Shown: positions 17,552-26,479 of the stretch, piece by piece
Layout: every line of letters starts with the position of its first letter
Position numbering within the stretch: the stretch's first letter is position 1
The notes under the pieces: generated by a model
The model's database searches: none
What the model saw: the letters and a program-made list of their open reading frames with translations, nothing else
What the model was told of the DNA's origin: nothing
Source: Paracoccaceae bacterium
GTDB taxonomy: Bacteria > Pseudomonadota > Alphaproteobacteria > Rhodobacterales > Rhodobacteraceae
DNA length: 64,000 bases
Assembly: GCA_004153385.1 (NCBI GenBank)
Contig: SDAL01000002.1
Span: 372,001-436,000 of the forward strand
Direction: 5' to 3'
Made by a program: the position numbers and the translations under genes

Positions 17552-17932
17552 ATGCCCTATAGCTATGATTCGGAAAATCTTTTTGCGAAAATCCTGCGCG
17601 GTGAAATTCCTTGCGACAAAGTGCACGAAACGCAGCACAGTCTGGCATTTCGCGATATCGCCCCCAAAGCGCCCGACCATGTGCTGGTGGTTCCCAAAGG
17701 TGCTTATGTGAATTTCGACGATTTCTGCCGCCACGCACCTGACGCGGAAATTGTGGATCTGATGCGAATGACAGGTGAGGTATGTAAGGCACTGGGCGTA
17801 GAGGATAAAGGCTTTCGTGCGATTGCAAATGCGGGCCAGCATGGCCTTCAAGAGGTGCCGCATTTCCACCTGCATATCCTCGCAGGCAAATCACTGGGCC
17901 CGATACTGGATCGTAGTATTCTGAACGGCTAA
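17552..17932 (+). CDS. HIT-family nucleotide hydrolase
   Basis: A 126-aa histidine-triad protein with the active-site motif HFHLHIL (residues about 106-112) and the N-terminal FAKILRGEIPCDKV pattern of the HinT/PKCI group, which hydrolyses purine nucleoside phosphoramidates such as AMP-lysine. AGGAGG lies eight bases before the ATG. It may be cotranscribed with the preceding glycosyltransferase. A cluster of hairpins follows. Confidence 0.92.
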   Translation: MPYSYDSENLFAKILRGEIPCDKVHETQHSLAFRDIAPKAPDHVLVVPKGAYVNFDDFCRHAPDAEIVDLMRMTGEVCKALGVEDKGFRAIANAGQHGLQEVPHFHLHILAGKSLGPILDRSILNG

Positions 17933-17955
17933 CGTGCTTGGCGTACCAGAATTTT

Positions 17956-18036
17956 CCCCAACCTTTGTGGGGGCGCGAGCGCAGGCAGGCATCGAACCTG
18001 CCTGCGCTCGGTCAAGCGGGCCCGTGGGCCCGCTTT
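17956..18036. terminator. Cluster of three hairpins between convergent HIT and ABC genes
   Basis: Three hairpins lie in 80 bp: a 5-bp stem (17956-17960/17968-17972), a perfect 13-bp stem with a 7-base loop (17977-17989/17997-18009), and a perfect palindrome of two 10-base arms (18014-18023/18026-18035). They fill the gap between two convergent genes and most likely stop transcription from both sides. On the minus strand the loop of the 13-bp stem reads TTCGATG. Confidence 0.7.
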
Positions 18037-18039
18037 CCG

Positions 18040-18999
18040 TTAGCGTCCCGAGGTAAGATCCATGAAAACGTCTTCCAGATCGGCTTGGGTGGTTTCCACA
18101 TCCGAGATGGAGATGCCCGCAGCGCGCACCGCATCCAGAATGGCATCGGCAGAAGTTGTCCCGCGTCGATAATCGAAGGCCAGCTGCCCGTTTGCGCGGC
18201 GGGTAAGCTGCACGCCTTGTGGCGGTGTGATGTCGGGGGCTGAGCCTTGCGGGGTGATCAACAACGTTTTGGTATCAATACGCTCCAGCAATACAGAGGT
18301 CTTGTCGCGGATGATCAGCTCGCCGTGGTTGATGATCGCGATCTCGTCACACATTTGCTGCGCTTCTTCGAGGTAATGGGTTGTCAGAATGATTGTCATT
18401 CCGCGATCATTGAGCTTGCGCACATTGCGCCAGAGCATATTGCGCAATTCGATATCCACGCCTGCGGTGGGTTCATCCAGAACCAAGATGCGTGGCTTGT
18501 GTACCAGTGCCTTGGCCAGCAAAAGCCGTCGCTTCATGCCGCCCGACAGATGGCGCGCATAGCTTTCGGCCTTATCGGACAGGCCGACAAGTTCTAGAAT
18601 CTCGTCACTCCAACGTTCCGATTTTGGCACCCCATAGAGCCCTGCCTGCAATTCCAGCAGTGCACGTGGCGTGAAAAACGGATCCATGTTAATTTCTTGC
18701 GGCATCACGCCGATCGCGGCACGGGACTGGCGCGGGTTCACATCCTGATCAAAACCCCAAATCGTTACCTGACCTTCTGTTTTGCGCACAAGGCCGGCCA
18801 AGATGTTGATAAGCGTTGATTTTCCAGCGCCGTTCGGCCCCAGAAGCCCAAAAATAGAGCCTTCAGGAATGCTTAGATCAACCCCTTTCAATGCATGTTT
18901 CGGGGGCTCGTTCTTGCTCGCTTGATAGGTTTTTTTCAGTCCCTTGATTTCGATTGCCTGTCGATCCACTTGCCCGTCCTTTTCGCTTCGCTGTATCAT
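18040..18999 (-). CDS. ABC transporter ATP-binding protein (ABC-2/multidrug type)
   Basis: This 319-aa ATPase has Walker A GPNGAGKST, signature LSGGMKRRLLLAKAL, Walker B ILVLDEPTAGVD and the H-loop TTHYLEEAQ. A C-terminal extension of about 90 residues with DLEDVFMDLTSGR is typical of DrrA/CcmA-like exporters of the ABC-2 group. No permease gene is next to it, so its partner lies elsewhere or it acts differently. The ATG at 18999 is chosen over upstream in-frame codons that would overlap the divergent zinc-finger gene. Confidence 0.9.
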   Translation of the reverse strand: MIQRSEKDGQVDRQAIEIKGLKKTYQASKNEPPKHALKGVDLSIPEGSIFGLLGPNGAGKSTLINILAGLVRKTEGQVTIWGFDQDVNPRQSRAAIGVMPQEINMDPFFTPRALLELQAGLYGVPKSERWSDEILELVGLSDKAESYARHLSGGMKRRLLLAKALVHKPRILVLDEPTAGVDIELRNMLWRNVRKLNDRGMTIILTTHYLEEAQQMCDEIAIINHGELIIRDKTSVLLERIDTKTLLITPQGSAPDITPPQGVQLTRRANGQLAFDYRRGTTSADAILDAVRAAGISISDVETTQADLEDVFMDLTSGR

Positions 19000-19055
19000 G
19001 AGGCCCGAACCCCGGGCGTATACTATCGCCCACCCCCTATATAGTGGAGCTGCCA

Positions 19056-19265
19056 ATGACCGCCACCGCGTCGAAGCCCGAAGCCCCTGAAGCCCCCGAG
19101 ACCGAGGTCGTCACATCGTGGAAAATCGCCTGTGATGGCGGCGAAGGCGGGCTGGGTCACCCACGGGTCTGGCTGGCGATTCCGCGTGACACAGGCTTTG
19201 TGGAATGTGGATATTGCGACAAGAAATACGTGATTGATCGCGCGCGCGCACACGACGACCACTGA
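19056..19265 (+). CDS. Small zinc-finger protein (NDUFS6-like, PF10276 type)
   Basis: A 69-aa protein whose C-terminal half has the zinc-finger pattern of the alphaproteobacterial homologue of complex I accessory subunit NDUFS6: [29 protein letters not shown], with Cys and His ligands. The N-terminus is a Pro/Glu-rich linker. GTGGAG precedes the ATG. It stands alone on its strand and is divergent from the ABC ATPase gene. A link to complex I is known for the family, not shown here. Confidence 0.85.
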   Translation: MTATASKPEAPEAPETEVVTSWKIACDGGEGGLGHPRVWLAIPRDTGFVECGYCDKKYVIDRARAHDDH

Positions 19266-19774
19266 TAAATTCCTTGGCCCGGCGGGGCGTTTGCCGGGCT
19301 CGCCACAAGTGCGATATCTTCCAAATGCATTGAAATTGCTTATTTTTAATGGGCCGTAGGTGGGGCGCTTTTCCTCAGGACGTCGCAGAGAGCGGCGATG
19401 CCGGTTAGGGTGGGGCTCAATCCCTTACGGGCGAAAGCTTTCGTACACCGCGCGCAAACTCTGGCAATGTCGCCATGTTCGGGTGATTTCAGGGTGGATG
19501 TGCGCTGGTTGAAGACTGCCTGTGCACGGATAAGGGCGTTATTATCGGGGCACCGTTATTTTTGCGCCCGCGTTGCGAAACACGGTGTGATGTGATCCTC
19601 CACCAAGGATGCGCGTCCGAAAACGGGTCGGTATTGGCAGGCCCGGCAAGGTTTCCGTGCGGATTTAGAGCATTTTCTTGCAATGTGATCGGCGAATTTA
19701 CTGCTAGAACTGGCAGAAAGCGCCCGATCATGGCAAGAGCGATGAAAATATCGGAACGCGCCGGGAGAACACGC
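19266..19774. other. 509-bp gap upstream of polA without recognisable gene
   Basis: I see only a 7-bp stem GCCCGGC/GCCGGGC (19277-19283 with 19293-19299) lacking a T tract, possibly a terminator for the zinc-finger gene. The polA frame stays open upstream to 19562, but those 71 codons lack family features. No tRNA, small gene with a good ribosome site, or clear promoter stands out. Confidence 0.5.
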
Positions 19775-22621
19775 ATGAGCGAAGGATTTGGCAAGGGCTG
19801 CCATTTGCATCTGATCGACGGATCAGCATTTATTTTCCGCGCCTATCACGCCCTACCACCGCTGACGCGCAAGAGCGATGGCCTGCCGATCGGTGCTGTC
19901 TCGGGGTTTTGCAATATGCTGTTCAAGTATATCGAAGATGCCAAGGGGTCTGATGCGCCGACCCATGCCGCCGTGATCTTTGACAAGGGCAGCCATACGT
20001 TTCGCAACGATCTTTATGATCTGTATAAAGCCAACCGTGATGCGATGCCCGAAGATTTGCGCCCGCAAATCCCGCTGACGCGTGAGGCCACCGAGGCCTT
20101 CAATATCGCCTGCAAAGAGCAGGAAGGTTATGAGGCCGATGACATTATCGCCACACTCGCCCGTCAGGCGCGGGAGGCCGGTGGCCGCGTGACGATCCTC
20201 AGCTCGGACAAGGACCTGATGCAGCTTGTGGGCGGCGGTGTCGAAATGCTTGATCCGATGAAAAACATCCAGATCGGCCCAGAAGAGGTAGAGAAGAAGT
20301 TCGGTGTTGGCCCGGATCGGGTGATCGATGTCCAGTCGCTGGCAGGCGATTCGGTTGATAATATTCCGGGCGCGCCGGGGATCGGGATCAAGACGGCGGC
20401 GCTTTTGATCAACGAATATGGCGACCTTGATAGCCTTTTGGCCCGTGCGGGCGAAATCAAGCAGCCCAAGCGGCGTCAGACCCTGATCGATAATGCCGAC
20501 CAGATCCGTCTGTCGCGCCAGCTGGTGACACTGGATGCGCATACCCCGATCAATTTCGGTCTTGATGATCTGGAAGTGCGCGATCCCGATCCCGAAACCC
20601 TGATGGGCTTTCTCAACCAGATGGAATTTCGCACGCTCACGCGACGGGTGGCCGATCAGACCGGCCAAACGCCGCCGCCTGCACCCGAGCCTGCGGTCGT
20701 GGCGGCTGGCGCAGCCAGCGGGAGTGATGAGGCGGGGGGAAGCCCCGTCGAAGAGGTCCCATTTGACCCGTCGGCCTATGTTTGCATCCGAGACCGCGAG
20801 ACATTGCAAAGCTGGCTCGATGAGGCCCGCCGCATCGGGTATCTGGCGATTGACACCGAAACCACCTCACTTGACGAAATGCAGGCCGATCTGGTGGGCG
20901 TATCGCTGTGCTGTGCGCCCGGGCGTGCGGCATATGTGCCGCTCGATCACCGCGAGGGCGGGGATGATCTCTTCGGCGAGACCAAACGCGCCGACGGACA
21001 GATGGATTTCAACGATGCCATCGCCTGCCTGCGACCGGTTCTGGAAGATGCCGCGATCTTGAAGATCGGGCAGAATATGAAATATGATTTCAAGATATTT
21101 GCACGTCTTGGCATTCGCATGGACCCGATCGACGATACGATGCTGCTGTCTTATGCGCTGCATGCCGGTATGCACGGTCACGGGATGGATGCACTTTCCG
21201 ACACCTATCTGGGTCACCAGCCGATCCCGATCAAGGAGCTGATTGGCACCGGCAAAAGCCAGATTACCTTTGACAAGGTGGCCATTGACAAGGCGGTCCC
21301 TTACGCCGCCGAGGACGCCGATATCACGCTGCGCTTGTGGCAGCGGTTCAAACCACAACTCCACCGTCATCAGGTGACCGCGGTCTACGAGACCGAGGAA
21401 CGGCCCTTGGTGCCTGTTCTGGCCGATATGGAGATGGCGGGCGTGAAGGTGGACGGGGCGGTTCTGTCACGCATGTCCAATGCGTTTGCGCAGAAAATGG
21501 CCCAGCTGGAGGACGAAATCACCGAAGCTGCCGGACAGAAATTCAATGTCGGCTCGCCAAAGCAACTGGGCGAGATCCTGTATGACCAGATGAAGGTCGA
21601 GGGCGGCAAGAAAGGCAAGGCTGGCGCCTATTCGACGGGGGCAAGTGTTCTTGAAGATATTACCACGATGGAAGATATCAATCCGGCGGCGGCCAAATTG
21701 GCCGCGCATGTTCTGGACTGGCGCCAGATCTCGAAGCTGAAATCAACCTACACGGATGCACTCCAGACCCATGTCAACGCCGAAACGGGGCGGGTGCACA
21801 CATCCTATTCCATCGCAGGCGCCAATACCGGACGTCTGGCCTCGACCGACCCGAACCTGCAAAACATCCCTGTGCGATCCGAGGACGGCCGCCGCATCCG
21901 CGAGGCGTTCATCGCCCCCGAAGGACGGCGTCTGGTCAGCCTCGACTATTCACAAATCGAATTGCGCATTCTGGCGCATGTGGCGCGCATCGACACGCTC
22001 AAACAGGCGTTTCGTGAGGGCATAGATATTCACGCACTGACCGCGTCCGAGATGTTCAACACCCCGCTTGAGGGCATGGATCCGATGATCCGCCGTCAGG
22101 CCAAGGCGATCAACTTCGGGGTCATATACGGTATTTCCGGCTTCGGTCTGGCGCGTAACCTGCGTATTCCGCGCGCCGAGGCGCAGGGCTTCATCGACCG
22201 CTACTTCGAGCGTTTTCCGGGCATTCGTCAATATATGGATGATACCACCGCCTTCGCGAAAGAGCACGGATATGTCGAAACCCTGTTTGGTCGCCGGATC
22301 AACACGCCCGATATCAATGCCAAGGGGCCGGGGGCGGGATTTGCCAAAAGGGCCGCGATCAATGCGCCTATTCAGGGGGCGGCTGCCGATATCATCCGCC
22401 GCGCGATGGTCCGAATGCCGCAAGCAATTGCCGGCATCGATGCGACCATGCTGTTGCAGGTGCATGACGAACTGATCTTCGAGGTGGCGCAGGACGCAGT
22501 CGATACGTTGATCACGGCCGCCCGCGACGTGATGGAGGGGGCAGCAGAGCCTGTGGTCAAACTCGATGTGCCGCTGACCGTGGATGCAGGTCAGGGCGCA
22601 AGCTGGGCCGAGGCCCACTGA
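19775..22621 (+). CDS. polA: DNA polymerase I
   Basis: A repair and Okazaki-processing polymerase of 948 aa. The order is the 5' nuclease (residues 1 to about 265, with SSDKDLMQLV and the HhH GAPGIGIKTAA), the 3'-5' exonuclease (about 335-530) and the polymerase (about 560-948). The proofreading residues are intact: DTETTS near 359, NMKYD, and YAAED near 509. Polymerase motifs A (LDYSQIELR, near 721), B (RRQAKAINFGVIYG, near 772) and C (VHDE, near 895) are present. The start at 19775 (MSEGFGKGCHLHLIDG) fits family length, with GGGAGA upstream. Confidence 0.96.
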   Translation: MSEGFGKGCHLHLIDGSAFIFRAYHALPPLTRKSDGLPIGAVSGFCNMLFKYIEDAKGSDAPTHAAVIFDKGSHTFRNDLYDLYKANRDAMPEDLRPQIPLTREATEAFNIACKEQEGYEADDIIATLARQAREAGGRVTILSSDKDLMQLVGGGVEMLDPMKNIQIGPEEVEKKFGVGPDRVIDVQSLAGDSVDNIPGAPGIGIKTAALLINEYGDLDSLLARAGEIKQPKRRQTLIDNADQIRLSRQLVTLDAHTPINFGLDDLEVRDPDPETLMGFLNQMEFRTLTRRVADQTGQTPPPAPEPAVVAAGAASGSDEAGGSPVEEVPFDPSAYVCIRDRETLQSWLDEARRIGYLAIDTETTSLDEMQADLVGVSLCCAPGRAAYVPLDHREGGDDLFGETKRADGQMDFNDAIACLRPVLEDAAILKIGQNMKYDFKIFARLGIRMDPIDDTMLLSYALHAGMHGHGMDALSDTYLGHQPIPIKELIGTGKSQITFDKVAIDKAVPYAAEDADITLRLWQRFKPQLHRHQVTAVYETEERPLVPVLADMEMAGVKVDGAVLSRMSNAFAQKMAQLEDEITEAAGQKFNVGSPKQLGEILYDQMKVEGGKKGKAGAYSTGASVLEDITTMEDINPAAAKLAAHVLDWRQISKLKSTYTDALQTHVNAETGRVHTSYSIAGANTGRLASTDPNLQNIPVRSEDGRRIREAFIAPEGRRLVSLDYSQIELRILAHVARIDTLKQAFREGIDIHALTASEMFNTPLEGMDPMIRRQAKAINFGVIYGISGFGLARNLRIPRAEAQGFIDRYFERFPGIRQYMDDTTAFAKEHGYVETLFGRRINTPDINAKGPGAGFAKRAAINAPIQGAAADIIRRAMVRMPQAIAGIDATMLLQVHDELIFEVAQDAVDTLITAARDVMEGAAEPVVKLDVPLTVDAGQGASWAEAH

Positions 22622-22753
22622 ACACCCGTTGCTCACACGCGGCGGATTGCAGCGCCCCGATGACGGCGGGCCGGCGCGCGGTCCCCGCTGCGTTTGGTGG
22701 GGTATGTTTAGACAGCTGCGCGCGCATCACGCGCAGGAAAGGAGTGATCGGAC

Positions 22754-23692
22754 ATGCCGCATGATCACGCGCATAACCATTCGCACGTTGCAGGCCACCA
22801 CCACCACCATCATCATCTGGATCCCAATTCCGGCGACAAGATGGTGGTGTTTGCCGTTGCTCTGAACATCGCGCTGACATTCGCGCAGGTGGCAGGCGGT
22901 CTTTGGGCCGGTTCAATGGCGCTTGTGGCCGACGGGGTCCATAACTTCTCCGATGCGGCGGCGCTGATCCTTGCGTTCGGGGCGCGGCGTCTGGCACGTC
23001 GCGGGCGCGACCAAATGATGACCTTCGGCTGGTCACGCGCCGAGGTTCTGGCCGCATTTGTCAACTATATCGCCCTGATCCTGATCTCTTTATGGTTGAT
23101 GGCCGAAGCGGTGGGCCGCCTCATGGACCCGCCCGAGGTCGAAGGCTGGACGGTTCTGATACTTGCAGGCCTTGCGCTGGTGGTCGATCTGGGCACGGCC
23201 GCGCTCACCTTTAAACTGTCGAAAGACAGCATCAACATTCGTGCCGCATTTTTGCACAATCTTGCGGATGCGGGGGCTTCAATTGCGGTGATTGTCGGCG
23301 GTGCGGTCATCCTGATCTGGGACTGGCGGCTTGTCGATCCGATTTTGACGATGCTGATCTCGGTGTTCATCTTGTGGCATATTCTGGGGGATCTGAAACC
23401 CGTCACACGGATCTTGATGCTGGGCGCGCCCACAGCCCGCGACAGCGCAGAGGTAGAGGCGGCCTTGGCCAATGTGGCAGGCGTCGCGCAGGTGCACCAC
23501 CTGCACCTGTGGCAAATCAATGAAAAGCGGTCCTCGCTCGAGGCCCATCTGGTGCTGGAGGAGGGGGCCGATTACGTGCAGGTGATCGCATCGGCCAAGG
23601 CGATGCTGGCACAGGATTTCGGCCTGACCCATGTGACGCTCGAGCCGGAATCATCTGCGGTTGGCTGCGCCGATATCACGGCAGATGGCTAG
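22754..23692 (+). CDS. Cation diffusion facilitator (CzcD/ZitB-like)
   Basis: A proton-driven exporter of Zn2+ or similar metals, 312 aa with six membrane helices. The metal site motifs HNFSDA (helix 2) and HNLADA (helix 5) are intact, and the cytoplasmic C-terminal domain contains HHLHLW and HVTLE. The N-terminus is very His-rich, with HDHAHNHSH and a run of seven histidines (residues about 15-21), a likely metal-binding tail. AAAGGAG precedes the ATG. It is a single gene followed by a symmetrical hairpin. Confidence 0.93.
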   Translation: MPHDHAHNHSHVAGHHHHHHHLDPNSGDKMVVFAVALNIALTFAQVAGGLWAGSMALVADGVHNFSDAAALILAFGARRLARRGRDQMMTFGWSRAEVLAAFVNYIALILISLWLMAEAVGRLMDPPEVEGWTVLILAGLALVVDLGTAALTFKLSKDSINIRAAFLHNLADAGASIAVIVGGAVILIWDWRLVDPILTMLISVFILWHILGDLKPVTRILMLGAPTARDSAEVEAALANVAGVAQVHHLHLWQINEKRSSLEAHLVLEEGADYVQVIASAKAMLAQDFGLTHVTLEPESSAVGCADITADG

Positions 23693-23698
23693 CTAGGG

Positions 23699-23730
23699 AC
23701 ATGTGCGGGAACGACTCTGCCCGCACATGT
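23699..23730. terminator. Hairpin between convergent CDF and glycosyltransferase genes
   Basis: A perfect 11-bp stem (23699-23709 with 23720-23730) has a 10-base loop and sits between two convergent stop codons. No T tract follows on either strand, so its strength as a terminator is uncertain. Confidence 0.6.
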
Positions 23731-23745
23731 ATCAAAAACGTGGGC

Positions 23746-24552
23746 CTATTCGCGCCATGCATCGGCCACCCATGCGGTGGGTTTGGTGTAATGGCGCAGA
23801 TACCGGAAGGCGGAGCCTTCTTCCACAGGGCGGTCTGCGACATTTGCGATATGCTCGCGCAGTGAGATCCCTTCACGTCCGACCCAGCCACCACTGATGG
23901 CCGTTTGCGGGTGCACGCCCCCGGGAAAAATCACAACGCGGCCGTTGCGCGGCTTCGGCGCGGCCCTGAACCAGTTGAGCGGCCATGTCGGCAGGCACTG
24001 GTAGCGGAAATGCTGCACCCAGCCGCGCGGAAACAGATCCATCCCGCCAGGGGCACATTGTGACACAAAGCGCTGCTCGAACACGTATTCCTCGGCCACA
24101 TCCAGCGGATTGGCACAGAATTTTTCATACAGCGGCACCAGCTTGCCCACTGGAAACCGGAAGCACGATGTCTGCCCGATCCGCTCGAAAGGTTTGGCGG
24201 CATTGCGCGACAAGATCACCTGATCGGGATCGCCATAGCTGAACAGATCATCGAGCGAACCGGTGATCACGACATCCAGATCAATGAACAGAACATTGCC
24301 GGTAAGCGGGCCCAGTTCCGGCCCCCACAGCCGCGCCTTGGGCCATTTCCCTCGTTTGGTCTTTGGCACCTCGATTGGTAATTCGGGCAAGGGTTGTGTG
24401 TCTACTTCCGGGCGGATGCCGGTGGGATCGTCACAAAAACAGGTAAAACTGAACGGGGGTGTGATGTTTCGCGCCACCATCGCGTAAAGCCGGTTGATGA
24501 AGGGTGGCCCGTAGCGTGTGCCCCAGTTGATGCAGATCACCTGTTTAATCAT
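23746..24552 (-). CDS. Glycosyltransferase-like protein (DxD type)
   Basis: This 268-aa protein opens with IKQVICINWGTRYGPPFINRLYAMVARNI and has a DxD-like metal-nucleotide motif FIDLDVV (residues about 90-96), as in GT8-like retaining transferases. No membrane segment or signal peptide is visible, so it is probably cytosolic. The acceptor is unknown and no sugar-biosynthesis genes are adjacent. GTAAGG lies a few bases upstream of the start. Confidence in the general fold is better than in any specific role. Confidence 0.75.
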   Translation of the reverse strand: MIKQVICINWGTRYGPPFINRLYAMVARNITPPFSFTCFCDDPTGIRPEVDTQPLPELPIEVPKTKRGKWPKARLWGPELGPLTGNVLFIDLDVVITGSLDDLFSYGDPDQVILSRNAAKPFERIGQTSCFRFPVGKLVPLYEKFCANPLDVAEEYVFEQRFVSQCAPGGMDLFPRGWVQHFRYQCLPTWPLNWFRAAPKPRNGRVVIFPGGVHPQTAISGGWVGREGISLREHIANVADRPVEEGSAFRYLRHYTKPTAWVADAWRE

Positions 24553-24794
24553 CGCCTTACTCTTTCGTTGTTCGCCTTGGTCGCGTTTGCCAAAGCCGCG
24601 CCTTCGGGGGCTTGGTCAGCGGGGGGGCAGAGCCGCGCGCCGCCTGCGTGCGCATCAGCCTGTCAGACATACATACCTATCCGAGGTGGCCAGTCACGTC
24701 GAGTAGGCGCAAAATGCCTCGCACCTTGTGCGTGGTCCGGTGCCCGCGCTCGGCATTTCTGCACCGGGCGGGCTTTTGTGCGCGGCACCGACCC

Positions 24795-25382
24795 TCACAG
24801 GTCTGCCATGGGGATGATCGGGAAAAACGCGCCCTGCGACCACAGGCCCAGCCAATCTGTGCCGTCATGCGATTCGGGACATGCGATATCCACAAGACGG
24901 TAGAAGGTCTTGCGGTCGATCAAAGCCTCCAGCCCATCGCGCAGATGCACATAAGGAGAGGGTTCGCCCTGCGCATCGCGTGTGACACGGATTTTGTGAT
25001 CACCATCTGCCACCACCACCTCGCCGGTTTTCATGGTGAACTCCAGCGTCTGATCGCGGCCCGTGCCGCTGACATCGCAGTCGATCGCCAGAAACGGTGC
25101 GTCCTGCACGCGGATTCCGACCTTTTCGACGGGGGTCACCAGAAAGTACGATCCGTTTTCGAGTTTCAGAATGTTGGAAAACAGCTTTACCAAGGGCGCA
25201 CGACCGATTGGCGTTCCCTGATAAAACCATGTACCGTCGCGCCTGATTTCCATATCGAGATCACCGCAAAACGGCGGATCCCACAAATGGACGGGCGCGG
25301 GGCCTTTTTTGGCGGTTTTTCCTGCCGCTGCGGCAATGCCGTCTGCGGACGGGGCTTTCACGGCCTTGTGTGTCTGTGTCAT
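24795..25382 (-). CDS. DUF1285 domain protein
   Basis: This 195-aa cytosolic protein has an Ala/Lys-rich N-terminus and then the DUF1285 pattern: WDPPFCGDLDMEIRRDGTWFYQGTPIGRAPLVKLFSNILKLE followed by YFLVTPVEKVGIRVQDAPF. The family is small and of unknown function. It is divergent from the MoxR gene with 77 bases between the starts; I recall DUF1285 beside MoxR-DUF58-DUF4159 in many alphaproteobacteria, which suggests a shared role. GGAGG lies six bases before the ATG. Confidence 0.88.
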   Translation of the reverse strand: MTQTHKAVKAPSADGIAAAAGKTAKKGPAPVHLWDPPFCGDLDMEIRRDGTWFYQGTPIGRAPLVKLFSNILKLENGSYFLVTPVEKVGIRVQDAPFLAIDCDVSGTGRDQTLEFTMKTGEVVVADGDHKIRVTRDAQGEPSPYVHLRDGLEALIDRKTFYRLVDIACPESHDGTDWLGLWSQGAFFPIIPMADL

Positions 25383-25459
25383 CTGGCCTCCACGATTTCC
25401 GGTTTGGTTTCACGCGTTAATCTGCTTTTCTACACTAATACCTTTCAGGGAGCCTTGTC

Positions 25460-26479
25460 ATGACCGAGCCCACAGATCTTGTCGACGAAATCGAAAGACT
25501 GGGAACGAAGCTGATCGCCGCGCGGGCGTCGATCAACACCCGTTTTATCGGGCAGGAACGTGTGGTGGAGTTGGTTTTAGCCTCTATGCTGTCGGGGGGG
25601 CACGCGCTTTTGATGGGGTTGCCGGGCTTGGGCAAGACCATGCTGGTCGAAACACTGGCAACCGTGATGGGAATGAAATCCTCGCGCATCCAGTTCACGC
25701 CGGATCTGATGCCTGCCGATATTCTGGGCTCCGAGGTGTTGGAGACGGCCCCTGATGGCAGTCGCGCGTTCCGTTTCCTCGAGGGGCCGGTGTTTTGCCA
25801 GTTGCTGATGGCAGACGAAATCAACCGCGCCAGCCCGCGCACCCAATCGGCATTGCTGCAAGCCATGCAGGAGCGTGAAGTGTCTGTGGCAGGCGAAAGC
25901 CGTGCGCTGGGGCGACCGTTCCACGTTCTGGCGACGCAAAACCCGATTGATCAGGAAGGCACCTATCCGTTGCCCGAAGCGCAGCTGGACAGGTTTCTGG
26001 TACAGGTCAATGTGGTCTATCCTGATCGCGATACCGAACGTGAGATCCTTCTGGCGACGACCGGCGCGGAGTTGGGCGAGGCACATGAGGTGTTCAGCCC
26101 CGATGATCTGATCCGTGCCCAGCAAGTGGTGCGGCGCATGCCTGTGGGCACTTCGGTGGTCGAGATGATCCTTGATCTGGTACGCGCCTGCCGTCCGGGT
26201 GAGGCCGAGGCCCATGATCTGGTGCGCGATACGCTGGCATGGGGGCCGGGGCCGCGTGCGGCGCAGGCGCTGATGCTGACGGTGCGTGCAAGGGCGTTGA
26301 TGAACGGGCGGCTGGCCCCATCGGCCGAGGATGTTCTGGCGATGGCAGAGCCGATTTTGATTCACCGCATGGCGCTCAATTTCGCGGCCCGCGCGCGCGG
26401 CGATGATCTGGCACAAGTGATTGCCGAAGTGGCGCAGGATGTTGTTCGCCGTGCCTCGGAACGCGAGGTTGCGGCGTGA
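25460..26479 (+). CDS. MoxR-family AAA+ ATPase
   Basis: A 339-aa MoxR-type chaperone-like ATPase: Walker A GLPGLGKT (near residue 54), Walker B LLMADEINR, sensor 1 ATQNP, and the MoxR C-terminal lid. Such ATPases act with von Willebrand or DUF58 partners to mature protein complexes. It is the first of four overlapping genes (MoxR, DUF58, DUF4159, large membrane protein); its TGA shares bases with the GTG start of the DUF58 gene. Confidence 0.93.
   Translation: MTEPTDLVDEIERLGTKLIAARASINTRFIGQERVVELVLASMLSGGHALLMGLPGLGKTMLVETLATVMGMKSSRIQFTPDLMPADILGSEVLETAPDGSRAFRFLEGPVFCQLLMADEINRASPRTQSALLQAMQEREVSVAGESRALGRPFHVLATQNPIDQEGTYPLPEAQLDRFLVQVNVVYPDRDTEREILLATTGAELGEAHEVFSPDDLIRAQQVVRRMPVGTSVVEMILDLVRACRPGEAEAHDLVRDTLAWGPGPRAAQALMLTVRARALMNGRLAPSAEDVLAMAEPILIHRMALNFAARARGDDLAQVIAEVAQDVVRRASEREVAA

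Noticed and set aside
17977-18009. A tRNA gene or fragment suggested by the T-loop-like hairpin.
   Set aside because: No acceptor stem, D-arm or anticodon arm is found around it.
22800-22830. CAC/CAT repeats near the start of the cation transporter.
   Set aside because: They encode the His-rich metal-binding tail of a real gene, not a microsatellite of separate interest.
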